From contig JAJNNQ010000024.1 in the NCBI GenBank assembly GCA_027886175.1, forward strand, positions 29,925,001-29,989,000: DNA of 64,000 bases, given 5' to 3'. This stretch comes from Phylloscopus collybita. Its lineage: Eukaryota; Chordata; Aves; Passeriformes; Phylloscopidae. Positions 46,447-61,066 of this stretch are shown here, in pieces. Both the position numbers and the translations under genes were made by a program. Position 1 is the stretch's first letter. Every line of letters starts with the position of its first letter. The notes beneath the pieces were generated by a model. The model was given only the letters and a program-made list of their open reading frames with translations, did not search any database and had not been told where the DNA came from.

Positions 46447-49400
46447 GATGGAGTTCATCAGTGAATTTACAGATTAAGGGACCTGGGTGTCACACAGTTT
46501 TGTTTGCACCCTTTCATCTTCCCAGAAAGATTCAGGTACCTTTTTTCAGTGAGTACCATTTCAGGTGCACTGAGTAGATCTTTTGCAGGTCCTGTGTTGC
46601 CTCTGCCAGATGCTGCAGTTATCTCTGATATTCTAGCAAGGCACAGTGCAGGCAAATTTAAATGTCTGGACTGGTACCTCAACAGTAGGTTGTGTGGCAG
46701 GGATTTTTTCCTTATTCCCATCTTCTTCCACCTTTCACCTCACTGCTGTCTTTGCTCCACACAATGCACATTTCTGCTCAGTTCTTTGACACTGCTTGAA
46801 ACTCTTTTGTGGGAAGCCATGACTGGATGGGTCCACATGTACCGCACTCAGTCTGCTGTGGTAGTTGCTTCCAAGATGACCAATTTCGCTCTATGTATTT
46901 TTAAATATTTTGAACGTATCATAATTGCTACTCACCAGGACCTTTTGACAAACCCTGGGCAAGCCAGCTGTCCAAGCCCTGTAACAAAGATCCAGTTTTC
47001 AGATCTCTCTGAGAACATGTTCTACATTTAGCCTTTGAGAAGAAATGTCTAAGCTATACCTAGACAACACCAGGCAGTACACTCTACACCAGATGCAATT
47101 CTTTCTGTATGAGCATCCTGTAAGTATTTTGAATTGTGGAGGTAGTCCCTTACAGGAACTTTGTGTTGGAAAGACAACAATCTGTTCAAAGGACAACTAA
47201 TCTATGCCACATATAAATCCCACAGATATTTTATGCCTTCTGCATAGCCATATATTTTGTAAGACTGTCATATTCTTGCACAAATTATAAAATGTCATAC
47301 CCCGCTGATGAATTTCCTCCATTTAGTGGCCTTCAGTATGGGAAAAACACATAGATTTATAAACCAAGCTGTAATACTAAATCTTCTGCTGCCCTTGTTT
47401 ATTATTTCAGGGAACCTGCCTATATTCCTTATCTCACCTTAGGGAGGCAACTGTAATTCTCCTGGTTTATGTATTAGAGATTGAAGGGGCTGGATCCAGT
47501 TAGTGAGTGACAAACTGAGTATAAAAGTCTGGTTCCTAAACAACAGAAATGGGTTCCACTTTTTGTGCCACGATGTCTTTTCAGTACATTACTTCATATG
47601 ATATCCTTGTCTAAAGCATTGTAATAAGGTTGCAAACATATCATCAGTGATGTGTGAATGTATATATGCATGTATAAACATGAATTCTTCATATCATTTA
47701 GACTTCTGTCTTTAATAAACACATTGATACCATACTGTGCTTCTTTTACTTCCCAGGATAGTCCTGGGTTGAGTAATTTCAGCAGCTAGCTAGGGTGCAA
47801 TTGCTGCAGGTTTCATTTCTTAAGAAGCAGTGTTTACACAGTTAATGGTCTCTGATATGTCGTGTCCATTTTCATACCAAAGCCTTCGAAAGCACCAGTC
47901 AATCAGAAAGCTGAGCTTAATCTTAAACAGGCCTTTACCCTCCCTCCTCCACAGTTAGATCACATACTTTGAATACTCTGCCTGGGAGCTTTCAGCTGAG
48001 AGATTTGAGCAGTGTCTGTCCACGACCTGGTGCAGGATGAACAGTGTCACTGTACTGGCTTGCAGAGATGAGATCCCAAACCTCCAGACTTAAGTAGCAG
48101 CTGGATGACTCTTCTGGGGTGGAAAATTCTTAATGCCTAAGGAGGGTGATGAGTATCTCAAGAATGTTTGAGGACCTGAGCTTTAGCTCTGCAGTGTTAG
48201 TAACTGCAACCTCTTCCTCTTCCTCTTCTGGAGCTTCTGCAACACTTGCTCGATTTGTTTTACTCTATTTAAGCACTGAAGTTTTGGTTCACAGCCATGA
48301 AAGGTGGAGGTGTTTAGTTGAAATTGAAAAATGATGTTCAAATGAAACCACATGGTGTCTGTTCACCAAAGTCACAGGTACATTATTGCTAAGATTGTGC
48401 TCTGACCATGACCATCAGGAACTCTGTGGCTGGAATCTGACACAGGCATGATCAGTCACCATATATTGGAAATAGCCAGAATGAAGTAGGTTAAGTATTT
48501 GGTGGTTGGTTTGCTACTATATTTTAGTTATTTTCATTGCTTTCACAGAGTCTATTTCAGCTTTCATTTGGTAAACTGAGGCATTTTATGAAGGACAAGA
48601 AAAATTGGACACTCTTAATGGAAAGGAACTCAGTACAATCAGAAATATACATAGGTTCTGGTCGTTGTGGTAGATGAACAATATGGAAAAAGTGCAGTGG
48701 TTCTTTGTGCTGTTGGGGTTCCTGTGTGCAGTGATAGAGCTGAAGGTATGAATGTAGGAGCATGGATCCAGCCATTTTCCCCTGCTTGTCAAACTGGAAT
48801 TGCTCTGGCTGAAGTAGGACATGTCTGATGTTTTATCATCAGCACCACAGTTGGCAGCACAGTGCAATGAGAGATGCTGCAGGGTTAGCACTGAAACAAC
48901 AGCAGTGAGAGGGTCTGGAGGACATGGGGAGACCTGACAAGAGGCAGCAGTGGGGTAGGAATTGAAGCAGACAGAGAGCTGGCACTGTCTGCTGTCTTGC
49001 AGACCTGCCTAAGGGAAATGTGGGAAGATCATGTTGGAGTGAACAGGGTCAACAAGGTGAAACAAGGGACTGTGAGGCTGAGCGCTCCCTGTTTGTTGTT
49101 TGTATGAGGTTGAGATGCTTTCCCTATATAATGCCTATTTTCTTTCTCCCCTAATAACTTATTTCTTGCATTGTACATCAAAATGCATTTGTAGAAATAG
49201 ACTTACTGCCTGCTACTGACACTGAGGCATAGCACTTAATTTTCCTTGATTCTAGGTAAGACTATTGCTACTTATAGCTGCAGATGGTAATATTTCTAAG
49301 AACCTTTAGGTTGGTGACAGTGCCTGGCAGATGACAGTGAAAATGCCAATGACATCCTGTGACAAGAGACCATTGACAAAGATTGTTATAAAGGAACAGA

Positions 49401-50879
49401 TTATTTTTATGCCACTATATGAAAAGAGTGTAAATTACTTACTGTGAAAATACTTACGTTTCCTGAAACTTTTAGAGTTTTGCAAACATGTCTTTCCTAC
49501 AAGCAATGCCATGACATTGTAATATTTGTGGTTTTTAAAGTGAAAATCTTATTCTGGGAGGGGATTTGTAGCGGTCTCATTTTCTTACTCAATATGTCTT
49601 TTGTGATGTTTATCAGGGCAATAGCTGCAATTACTGAAGTCTAAAACAAATCTTGGTGCTGTAATTTCTATTAACATTGCAATACAGGCAGAGCTATGCA
49701 ACGATTTGTATCCTCTCTCTTTGTGTACCTGACCCAAAGAGTTACTGACGTGTGACTGAGAATCATTGACAGTTGTGCCAACAACCTGGGGCATGCAGAG
49801 GACTGTAGGTGACACTGAGGGTGCAGTTTGTCCTCACAATTTCCTGTTGCTGTTAGTAATTTGCAAACTGGCAGGTAGGTTTGGAGGGATGTCCATTAAA
49901 AACAATAACATCTTGTAAATTATAAGGAGTACACTTGCATGCAACACATGTGGACTATTAAGATTTTGTTATTATAGGCAGTGTTTGAAACAACCCTACA
50001 TTATATGGCCTTGTTTGAAAGGTCTTTTGTAATAAATCAAACCAGATTGAAATAGCTGTCTCAGAAATACGAAAGGTTGATTTGATAGAGTTTTAAACAT
50101 ACAATTCCAGACAGGAAAAATGTTGACAACAGCTTGGCATTGAGATACTGTGTTTCATCCAAAGATCTGAAAGAGCTTTTAAAAATGTCTAATTGCAGTG
50201 TAATGAGTTCCCATTTTGTATCAAGGATTATTAAAGTAGAAAAAAATGCACAACTATAATTTTCAGGTTTGGATTTCTGTTGTTGGATACTTACACTCAT
50301 ATTCATGTCCTTGATCTAAATATAGGTTTAGATGGCAACTTACATTCAATTTTGAAAAATTATCTGATTTCCAGGCCCAGAGATTGAAAGGAGGAATTTT
50401 TGATAAGCATATGAAACATGTAAAAGCCTAAATATTTTGTTCCTCAGTGGGATTCATCCTTTTTTCTTCTTTTCTTTTGAGGGTTTGTCTCTGGCTTTAG
50501 ACAGTAATTGCCAGTTAATGTATCTCTGTGATGCTCACACTAATATTACATCCCTTCTTCAGAAGCAAAGCTCTAAAAATTATTCAGGTATCTAATAATC
50601 TTACAACTAGGAAGGAAAGAGAGTTCATTATTCTTAGATAAGCATGTAATGCAGCAGTGCTGCTGTGTACCTAACAATGCACATGTCCTTCCTAGGTTAA
50701 GTATTTTAGATGAGCAAGATCTCACATCCTGTTGGGGAAAGGGATTATGAGACCTATACCTCTTAATTAAGGGAACACAATTTCACTAAAAGAGCTGGTA
50801 GTAGTGTTAGATCACTCATGGCTCTCATCTTTTCCTTTCAATGCTGCGGGCTGATAGAAATCAAACACCGTGACTTGTG

Positions 50880-51440
50880 GGATCATAGAATTGTTTGGGT
50901 TGGAGGAAGGCTTAAAGATCATTCCATTCCAACCTCCCTGCCATGGACAGGGACACCTTCCGTCAGACCAGGTTTCTCAGAGTCCCATCCAGCCTGGCTT
51001 CAAATACTTCCAGTGATGGGGCATCCAGAGCTTTTCTGGGAACTCTGTTCCAATGTCTCACCACTCTCACAGGGCAGAATTTTCCCTAATATCTAATCTA
51101 AACCTCTTTCAGTTTAAGGCCATCACCTCTCATATGGTCACTACATCCCCTTGTAAAAAGTTCCTCTCGGCTCCCTTGTAGCCTTTTTTTTGCTGGAAGG
51201 CTGTCATATGATGTCCCTCAAACTTCTCTTTTCCAGGCTTATGTCAGAGGCCCCAGAACTGGATGCAGCACTCCAGGTGGGGTTTCATGACAGTGGAGTA
51301 GAGAATCACCTCCCTTGACCTGGTGGCCAGCAAGGATGTGATTGGTTTTATGGGATGGAAGTGCACATTGCTGGGTTATGTCAGTATTTCCATCCACCAA
51401 CACTCCAAGGCCTCCTTGAGCTGCTCTCAGTTGCCTTGCC
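50880..51440 (-). mobile_element. CR1 LINE fragment, about 0.56 kb, reverse orientation
   Basis: GGATCATAGAATTGTTTGGG, CCAACCTCCCTGCCATGGAC, AGGGACACCTTCCGTCAGAC, CATCCAGCCTGGCTTC, GGGGCATCCAGAGC and AGAACTGGATGCAGCACTCC appear in the order of a reversed CR1 3' region. It is one of the better-preserved copies in the window. Confidence 0.92.
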
Positions 51441-54400
51441 TGAGCTCTCTGCCTGTCTTGCCTGTATACTTAATCCAGTTTAAATTAAAGTGCTCTATGT
51501 TAATATTATGGCATTGTTTCATCCAAAAAGTTCACAGAAGAGAGTTTTTCAGTTGAGCTGTTTCTGAAATCCAGAGACCCGTTGCCTTGGTACCACCAGC
51601 CAGCTCACCTAATGTTTCCTGTGCCTTGGGAAAACACCTGTGAGAATTAAAGTTCGCCTCTTCCCGTGGTCCTCAGTTATCAAATACCCTGCTGGAACCA
51701 CAGCAAGTGGGTGATAGAGAGAGCAGTCCTGTAGCTACACTGTGGCATGCAGGGCTGGGGCTGGCCTCTCTGTGTGTTACTAGATTTGGGCAACTGCAAG
51801 GAAGACATAAAGCTATTTTTATTTCACCTTTGCTGGTCTTATGCCAAGAACAGTTGGAGAACCTTGGTGTGACTTGTACAGCAACGTTTACTTCTGTGTA
51901 ATTGTTTGCTGCAGCACAAAGTCTCTTCTCAGTCAACTGTTTAAACTATGGGTGGTAACAGATGATTAGATTCATTGCTTTCTGCTATCTTTAATTTTTA
52001 TTAATAAAGCAATAAAATCCTTATCTGCACTGATTGTGTAACTTGTAAAGAGGCAAAAAATAAACCTCTCTCCCACAGTTTATTTCATTTGTAAAGCCCT
52101 CTGCAGGCCTGACATCTGTTTAACATGGTGTATGTTTACAGTACAACTTAAATGGTTAAGAGTAATAATCATATTTAAAAAACTCAGATGTCCTCATTCT
52201 GAACAAAATTCATAACTATATCAGATTGCAAACCTTATCCCAATTCTTACTCCCTATTTCTATATTTTTTCTAAATGCCTAAAGAAAGAGGGTCTTGTGG
52301 TTCCTCTGCAGATTGATAACTGAGCTGTCCTTCTTACACTATCTTCTTGGACCCTTTCCTCAGAAATATTCTGCATGCTCCAAGACTCTACATCAATACA
52401 CATAAAACTACAGTAACAGCTGCTTGACATGATATTATTCTAGGAATACTCTATGACTGTGTAAACACAGATTGTGTGATAAAGTGAATCTCAATTGAAA
52501 AATCAAAAGGTCATTCTCGTTCATTCTGTACTGAGATGAAAAATGAAAAAAATGGATGAACAGAGCAGTACAGACTTGAGCTCATGTTGTGAAGCTGAGC
52601 TAGTTATTTCTTCAGCTCTGTCCTAGGTTGTGTGTTTCCACGACAGAAGTTATTTCAACGCATTTATATAAAATAGCAAAATAATCATTCGGGTTCAATT
52701 GTATTTTGAGGAAAAACTCGAAATCCTGGCTACACTGTGATTTAATCATGCATAAGTAATCAGGTCATTACAAAAGAAATATAGGTAAAATTGAAAGCAG
52801 GTTCTGAAATTTTAATTAGCTTTACATAGATTTTAATATTTGTTTAGAAATTTGTATTGGGAATCAATTTAGTTTGCTGTTCTTCAAGTAATATTTCCTA
52901 TCCCATGGTCTCAAATTGTTATTAGTTTGGAAATCAGAAAGCATGTTGGATGACTGTTGGATCCTTTTAAGATCATACAATATCAAGAGAAAGGAAGCTC
53001 GTCAAGTGTTGTTTGTCTGGACATCTCTTTTGCACTCAAAAATTAGAGCAGTTTGAACCTTTGTTCAAAGCTCTGTCCTCTTTTAATCCAGTTCATGGCT
53101 TCTGGGGCTGTGCAATTTCCCCACATTTCCTATTGTCATACCTTCCCACACTGCAAGTTTGATTTGATCCTCTTGCTGCGTGGTCTGACCATTGGCAAAG
53201 CATGTTTTGAGGTCCATGCTCTGCAGGTGAGATATGTGTTCTTCAGCCCAGGTTAAAACACCAGTTTTTGAGACCTGAGCCAGGCATCTGAGCAGACTGG
53301 CAGCATGTTCACAAACAAAACAGCAGATGCATGTGGTTCTCTTGTGAATAGGGAAGAGGAGACTGAGGATGTTGTGGATTATACTGCTCCAAAGAAGAAG
53401 GGAGGGAAGGATTTGACAGAGATACTGAAATTATGTAAATCACGTCATGGAAGCATATAAAAGTTTTATAGAGAAATTCTTACTTTCGGGTAAGTTCTTA
53501 ATTTCCTATTATCAATCATTGCAGCTAGGTTTATTCAGCGATGTGTTTTGCTGGAGCTCTACTGGAAATAGATCTATATTTAAAGGTCTACATATTTATA
53601 GGTCTATATAAGACACTCTGGCTTAGGGAAAGCTGATCTAACTGCAATAATTGATCGACTTCAACATGTGTCAAATGCATTAACAGTAAATTGTACTTAA
53701 ACAGAAACCTGTCTCAAGGCCTGAACCTCTTAAGGTGATGGACCTATGTAACCATACTGGTTTGGAATCTCTGCCCTTGCAAATGAGACACTGGGGTTTT
53801 TTTCCATAAAAACAGTGTTGTTTTAAAGCTGCAAGTTTTGCCAGGCTGCCATGATGCAAACTTTGTTTAAATACATGAAATATCTGAATATAAACATATG
53901 TTATAAATTCAGAAATATTAATCACCCAAATACAAAAATATGAACAATGGTGGTGTCTGATTCATAGTTCTCAATAGAAGGTATCATGACAAACACCCAT
54001 GGTAAGGAGAGTTGGCTGGAAAATTGCTCACCTTTGAAAAAGAGAATTGAACTTGGATCCCTGGATCTCAGCAGAGCAGTCCTCATTTTTTGTCTCCCAA
54101 GCACAGTTTGAGCTTTGACTCCTCCTGATGGTATTAACATGTGCACAGTAATATGGTTGGGAAACTTACCCAGCTGCATCCTTCAGTCAGGACAGACTGA
54201 GGACAGAAAATCAGTGTGGGTTTTTAAAAATACCCTTGATATATTTCAGTAAGCATGTCAGAAAATCTAAACACCAGTGAAAATTTACCGACCCAAGAAT
54301 ACAGCAGGCTTGCAAAAAAGGGTTTTTAAAAGGTGATGATGTAAGAATATGTGTAAGTCTTAGCAGTAAGAATATTCACTGCCAGTGATGACACTGATAG

Positions 54401-57400
54401 TAACATGAAGTCCTTTTGCCTTAGTGCTTAAAGAACTTAAAATTGTTGGAGATGATGGTAGGACTTGAGGTGGGAGATTAACTATCCCAGCTCATTGTGT
54501 CCTGTTCTGAAATGAGCAGTGATGATTTCTGCTGAAGAGAGAACCTGGGCAAATTATAGATAGGTGAGAATACATTCTTTTTTTTCTGTGTCTACACGTA
54601 AATTTTGGTGTACACTGTAATACTGAGATGCTACTAATAAAAGTAATACGTTCTTGTAGTTGTCACCTTTTAATAATCTCTCTCTAAAATAAATAATGGA
54701 ATTTTTCTTTCTGTCTCTCCAAAAAGCTCTTTATGCTGTTTTCCTCTAAACTCTGAAGACAAGATCCCTTGATACTGATGTTCCAGACAGAGCTATTATA
54801 TCTGAGCCTCCAGACAGAGAAATTGAATTTACAGGCTTGATGTTGTAAGGCTTCAAAGAGCTGAAGGGGTGGAGAGAGACTGGCATGAAATAGTATACTT
54901 TTCTCAGTTTCACTTTTGGGAAATTAAATAAACATTTACAAATAAAATCATGAAAGCATTTCTTTAAATTAGATGTGTAAGCATTAGCTGTTCATTACAT
55001 TCTCCCACTTGCAAACAAATTGTAGCAAAGTATCATTTGTCTTCCAAGAGTGTGGTGGCAAGGATTAATTTAATGTTTGTTAGGAAGTCCTAGATCCATG
55101 GAGAGAAGCTATGAGAGGTGCACACAGATCATTATCATAATTTTATATATAATAATACTGTGTTCTTTCATTTTGATGAGGAACAGTTATTCAGTCTCAA
55201 CATCCTCCATCCTCCACAAAAGTGGTCACAGCTAATTGTTATCTATTTATTGGCTAGGGAAGCAGAGATTTCTTTTGCTGCATTAAGTGTCACACAAGAA
55301 ATAAATGATTGAGCAAGAAATGAAGCTGGCAAGAAATTAGGCATATGCAGTGAACACTTGAAATCTTGCTGATTTTGTTGTTTACTGAAGTGCCTCCTAT
55401 TACTTTTTCTTAGCAGTGTTTCTGTAGCTAATGGGTTTAGCTCAGAAAGAGGTTACAAATGCTAATAGCGGTTTTGTGCTCTCCTTGATTCCTTGCAGAA
55501 GGACCCAGAGGGGGATGCTTTTGTTTTGTTTGAAATTGTTGCCTTCAGCTTTGTAGATAGAGATGAAAGGGGGGAATATGCTGTCTTCTGAAATTTTAGG
55601 AGCAGCCTGCCTTGACCCTTTGTAATTTGGAAAGGTGATATCATGGAGTCTCTAGCAAGACTCTTTAATAATATTGTCTGACATAATCAAGGTAAGCAAC
55701 AGCAAAAGGGTTGAATGATTTGATTAAAATTTGCTATTCCCAGTCACTTTGTAATGTTTGTTGCCTTGACTGTTGTGGTGGTGCTTTTTTTACTGCCAGT
55801 GTGCTGTTTTAATAGAGTTTTCTAGTTTACAGGAATCCAGATTTGCTGAAGTGCATTCCTGTGGTACACCTTAGGTCTGTCTTTTCAATAGTGAGAAGGG
55901 AGATCCATTAATAGGTTAATTTTAAGAGTATTCCCTTTCACCTTGTAACATATTGCTCTTTAGATGGCTACAGATCTGGTAGGTTTGGTCTTAGCAAGGG
56001 CACATTTTGAGTATTGAATCTGTACAGTTAAAAGCAAGAGAAAGTCAGACATCACTTTAGTGAGGGTTTGAGAATGCATTTCCAGGTTCAGGGGTTGCTT
56101 TTCACTTTGTAAGTGTGGGCAGCTCTTTAAAAAGTGAGGTATCAATGAAATAACCTCTTGCTCTTCTGTATTTATTCTCCTTTTGAGGCCTTGTCTTTGC
56201 TGTCTTCAGTGTGTAAGTCAAAACAAGGCATCACACCATTGCTAACACTGCAGGTTTAGCTTGCTATCTGAACATCAAGCCAGGCTTGTTCTGCTTCACT
56301 ACAGTAGCGCCCACAGGAAAAGGGCTCTAGATCTGGAACTTATCAGGGTTTTTTGTTTATGCTTGAGACAAGTATACATGTGACCTAGACTTCAACTTTT
56401 ACTGTGCTGACACTATAGGAAACACTTTCCTTGTCAGTAAGCTGATCTGTCAACACCAGAAGTTGTTCAAACCAGTGACTACTTTTTAGCCAGTTTTCTG
56501 GTCATTTTGGTTTGATGAACTCTAGGAGGATTGCCCTAAACAGCTGAGACATTCAGGTGGAGGAATTCCTCAATAACCAAAGTTTAGATGAGCTGCAGCA
56601 GAATTCAGTATCACATTGTTCTCATTTTATGACAGTGGCACATCTACAGCACTGTCTATACACACTGTCTCTCCTTATGCCCTGAGGCTCGTGTTGTGTC
56701 CTGAAGAGCTCTCAATACAACTGTTGTGAGACATACAATATCATATATATCCTTCCCTTACCAAAACACTATGTGTGCCTTCTGCCCCACATTGACTCAA
56801 GCCTCTGAGTCATGCAGTGATTGCATCCCTAGAAAAAATATGTCCCTTTTTTATTTTAAGATCTTGTAAGTCTATTAAATCTCTGGGTTTAAATTTGTTA
56901 CTTGCATCTCCCTGTACAAGGCTAGGGAGATAAGAAGAGAAAACAGTGGGTTGGTTGCACTTGGGATTCTCGCCAGTCTTTGTGGGATGGAAAATTCCTT
57001 CCTAATTCCATATCTGACTTTAAATTTGACCCTCAGCGTGTGAGCAAGTTAGACCAACACACGCACTTAAGAAAAAATAGATCCTTTGTGTCCTAGCAGG
57101 ACACTGGTGCAACTTTTTCAGGGTCTCAGTCTAGCTGCTGCCAATCAGTGAAGCTTTGTCTTCCTTCAAGCATCCTAGAGCGTGCGGGTAAATTGGGCAT
57201 CAGAAAAAAGAGCAGTCCTCTCCCTCCTGCAGGCTGTCCACAGAAGCCTTGAAACATGAGATTGAGTTATGGAGTTATTTCTATGCAGAGCCACAAGGAA
57301 GATGAGTATGTTGAGCACAGCACAGAAAATCACTGGTGCCCAGGGGGGAGTTTAGTTTTGTACATGCCAACATTAGAGATCAACCATACATTAAAACTGT

Positions 57401-60159
57401 CTTCTTCACTGCTAGCTTTTTTGCTCAAATCAGCTTTTAACAAACTTGGCTTCATTTTACAATCTGGAGGACTGAATAAAAAATATGGAATAAGTTCAGA
57501 ATGAGATTGATCTCTGAGTGGTGTCTTTAGAAAATACTCCTTTCATTGATACCATCTCTTAAACAAAACCTTTAAGAGCTATCCATATACTAGTTTTTAG
57601 AATCTGTTAATTGCAACTTTTAATCTGGTCAATCATATGCCGTGTCCGTGTTGTACTCTATTTAGTTGTCTTTATCTAGTTCATTAATTTCATAAAAAGA
57701 ACAGTGGAGGTTTTTAAAAATATGGTTCAAATTAATAATATTTTATCCTCTTTGATTTTTAGAAAGATTGCTGGCTTAACTAATTTCATTCTTGTACCCA
57801 GACTGATATTGGGGTATGATGCCTATAATTTCCTGGGCCTTCCTTCTTTAGTAGTTATTTAATAAGTGCATACACTTGCAGTTCTCTGACCCTTTGAAAT
57901 TTTCCCATTTTTTCCATGAGTTGTTCAGTATCAACACTAGTGATTCGGAGAACTCCTTATTTAGTTTATGTTAGACTCCAGGCCTGTTGATTTGAAAACA
58001 TTTAATTTTAGCAGATCTCGTCTCACATCTCCTTTTATTACCTACGGTGAATTTTGTTGGGCTGACGTAATATGGGATGATACTTTCTACAGCTTCATTC
58101 CAAGGACAAAACAATGTGCGAAGGACAAAATGTTTATTCGATATTTCCGCCTTTTTTGGATTGTCATTTACAGTTTTATCACCCGCATCTAGGCAATGGG
58201 CTCATAGCCAGTCTCAGGCACATTTTATATTTATAAAAATATCACTTTTGCTTCTTTACCTCTGTTAACTATTTAGTGCTTCCTTGATCTTATAAACCTC
58301 CTTCATAAATTCCCTGCATATGTAGATTCGTAGCATTTATTAATGAATTTTACATTCCCCTTTCTTCAATGCTACAAATAAGTGGGTTTTAGTATTTTTA
58401 TTGCCAGCTTTTTTTTCAGACAGCTTCTGCTTTAGTGTGAATATTTTTGTGCCTGGAAGTGCATTTTTGGTCCATGATTGGATAAGCTTAACACTTTAAT
58501 TGACATTTCCCATTTGATTTTACACTACCGGTGAGTGGGAATGATGATTGTTAAAGTTTGTCCTGTTTAAAGCTCCAAGCCTGGTTGAAACCAGCCCCCT
58601 CTTACTGGCTGATACCACATTCTGCTTGAATATTGTAATTGCAACCACATCACCAGTATTGGTAGACAGGCAATTACCAGATGAAGGCAAGAACTAAAAA
58701 TTTCTAGTCCATCAAAAACAATTCTGTGGCTGAGCTGATTGAGCTCCCACAGGGAAAATTTTATGTTACCGCTAGAGCACTGAGAAACTTAAAAATCATC
58801 TTGTTGCTGGCCACTTGATGGGTTCAGAAATTCCTCCTCAACGCATTTTTTTCAAGCTAGCAAGGAAATTGTAATAAGAAGAAGGCAGGAATGTGAGTAA
58901 AATGTTATTAGGAGCGATTCCAGTGAGTTTCCCAAAGGAAGCATGAGAGGTTGCCTGAAAATCCTTGAGTTACTTTTCCTCCCACTGGCTGCTCGTGCTT
59001 GCTCTGTGCTGTTTGCTGCACCTGCTGTTGTGCTGATGGAAATGTTTATAGGGCTGTGCTGTAAATAACAGCACCAATGCCCAATCAGATTTTTAAAGTG
59101 CTACCAGAGAGGATGTGTTCTGATTTACAGCAGGATCCTCTAGAACTTTTATCAGGCAAATACTATTTTTGGAAGTTTTAATACAATACATGAATAAAAC
59201 ACAGGATATTTTGTACCAGTCCCCAGGGCAGAGAACTAAAACAGATATAAGTTATCCTTTACATGGTGGCAAGTATAGAGCACTTCTGTATCTTCAATGC
59301 TGGATAAGCAATTTTGGCTCCAGCTTAAGACTGTACTCGGAGATAACAGAGAAATCTCACTCAGGAAAGGGAGGAAACAAAGTCAGGTAAATAGCTGGGA
59401 TCTTGTTGGGAATGATGAGAGCTCATAAAAAATAAAAAAGACCATCCAAAGGGAAGGCTGTCCTTTCCACTGTGAAGTAGATTCTTTTGGTTTATAACTT
59501 TAGGTGAAGTGGGAATCTGGTCATCCCTTTGGCTTGCTCTCTTCTTGTTGCTGAAGAACAGATTCCTAAAGGAAGAAGTTCCTCATCATTTGAAACTTAT
59601 AAAAGAGCCTATGTTTCTCTCTTTTTCTGAGATTTTCTGAGGCAAGGGGTAGCATTTCATTCTTTGAGCGGTTTATGGGATGCCAGGAAAAAAAATTGGA
59701 ATAACTCAAAAGAGGATAGGATGGTTTTCTTTGAGTAGGTATCAAGATTCCTCCTAGGAGAAGAGAAAGTATGGCTGAGAAATGGTGAATGGACATTTGG
59801 CTAGTGGTATGAGCTTCTTCCTTTGCTGTTCCTGAAATAGTTACTCTTGGCACCTGCCTTTCCTCTCACCTTTTCTCACTTTTCCCCTCCCACTTAGATA
59901 ATGAGAGCACACATTATCTCAGCCTTTACTAAGAACTAAGTGGGGATGTAGTGAAGCCCTATTGGTAGGGGTCCAACTACTTTAGAAAATTACTGGAAGT
60001 GGAAATGCTTATCCAGATCTGGTACTCCTTCATTTGACACATCAATCCTGCCACCAGCAGAACTAGTCAGCATAAGGCTCCATTATAAATAAAACTACAC
60101 ACATAAATATCTAGTCAAGGTAGAAAATACGGGTTTGGTGGGTTTGCCTTTTACTTTGC
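51441..60159. other. Non-coding, no recognised gene
   Basis: Nearly 9 kb of AT-rich DNA with short reading frames only. A weak reversed B-box-like sequence (GAATTGAACTTGGATCC at about 54044) may be another tRNA-derived SINE relic. No exon, RNA gene or clear transposon is supported. Confidence 0.45.
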
Positions 60160-60249
60160 CTCTTCTCTTCTCTTCTCTTCTCTTCTCTTCTCTTCTCTTC
60201 TCTTCTCTTCTCTTCTCTTCTCTTCTCTTCTCTTCTCTTCTCTTCTCTT
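60160..60249. repeat. Microsatellite (CTTCT)n, about 18 copies
   Basis: About 90 bp of perfect TCTTC repeats: all pyrimidine on the + strand, all purine (GAAGA) on the other. Perfect mirror-symmetric tracts of this kind can form triplex (H-) DNA. The reading frames across it on both strands are artefacts. Confidence 0.98.
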
Positions 60250-60848
60250 TCTTTCCACCTGCTGAAATTAGCACAGCAGAGCTGTTTCTTTATCATGCTC
60301 CTGCTCCTGCATTTTTCCAGCCCAATTAGGCCATTACCAGGGCTAAATGAGGCATAGAGCCTCCAAAAGTCACACCGTCGTCCCGGAGATGAAGCGCGTA
60401 GAGCTGCAGAGCTGGCAGGCAGGCAAGGTGGCTGGGGCTCACCAGAGTGTGACCCCAGGTGTTTTTCTGCTCCAGAAAGATCACCTTCAAAAAGGAGTGC
60501 GGGGGAAGTTAATAAAAGAATATTATTTTTTAAAGTGCTGTGTTAACAAGAAGTGGCCACATTGTGGTCAATCACCACAGTTGTGTTTCTCAGGGATGCA
60601 CAGAGGAAGTAGGTGGGCATGGTGTTTTCTGATTTCTGAACTGTGTTGCAGAATGGGCCTTGAAGACCATGAAAGCTTTCATGTATCGTCCAGTAGCACT
60701 GGTATTAGTTTTTTGCTTGCTGGTCAAGAACTCCCTCCCTGCCCTTAGGTCTGTAGTGGGCAATTCCACTCTCCTGACAGACAGCTGGTATTCCAGCATC
60801 CAGGCTCCCTATCCAGCTGAGAGCCTTCAATAATTCGTATCATGCCGA

Positions 60849-61066
60849 TTTGTGCAATAAAGCAGGGTGCTCTTCCATTCTTTCTGTGACACAAACCCTG
60901 CATTTGCTTCTATTCCCAAATTGCTGGGAACTCTGGATTGGATACAGAAATGATGCAGAGAAGGAGGTTGTCTCTCCTGCCCTGAAGCTCTGGTATTCCT
61001 CACCAATCACACTTCAATTATGAACTGGAAAAAAATATGTTGTAATAGCTAACACAGTGGGAAAAG
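60849..61066 (+). repeat. Direct repeat, left copy (218 bp)
   Basis: Begins TTTGTGCAATAAAGCAGGGT and ends near AGCTAACACAGTGGGAAAAG. It aligns to 62229-62446 without a single gap, at 201 of 218 positions (17 differences, 12 of them transitions). Differences are spread over all three codon positions, so it is probably not coding. The AATAAA near its left edge would fit the R-U5 part of an LTR, but other explanations remain open. Confidence 0.93.

Larger units (their letters stand above)
41521..50879. other. Non-coding, possible long first intron
   Basis: If the CpG-island exon is spliced rightwards, this is its intron. I found no exon with good borders and conserved content. A 175-codon + strand frame at 46504-47031 is the longest in the area but has no recognisable domain. 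A (GGT)n run is at 46429-46446 and an imperfect hairpin lies at 45875-45915. Confidence 0.45.

Noticed and set aside
46504..47031. 175-codon + strand frame as a real gene
   Set aside because: No recognised domain, no splice or promoter context. A frame of this length is expected about once by chance in a window this size. Kept only as a lead.
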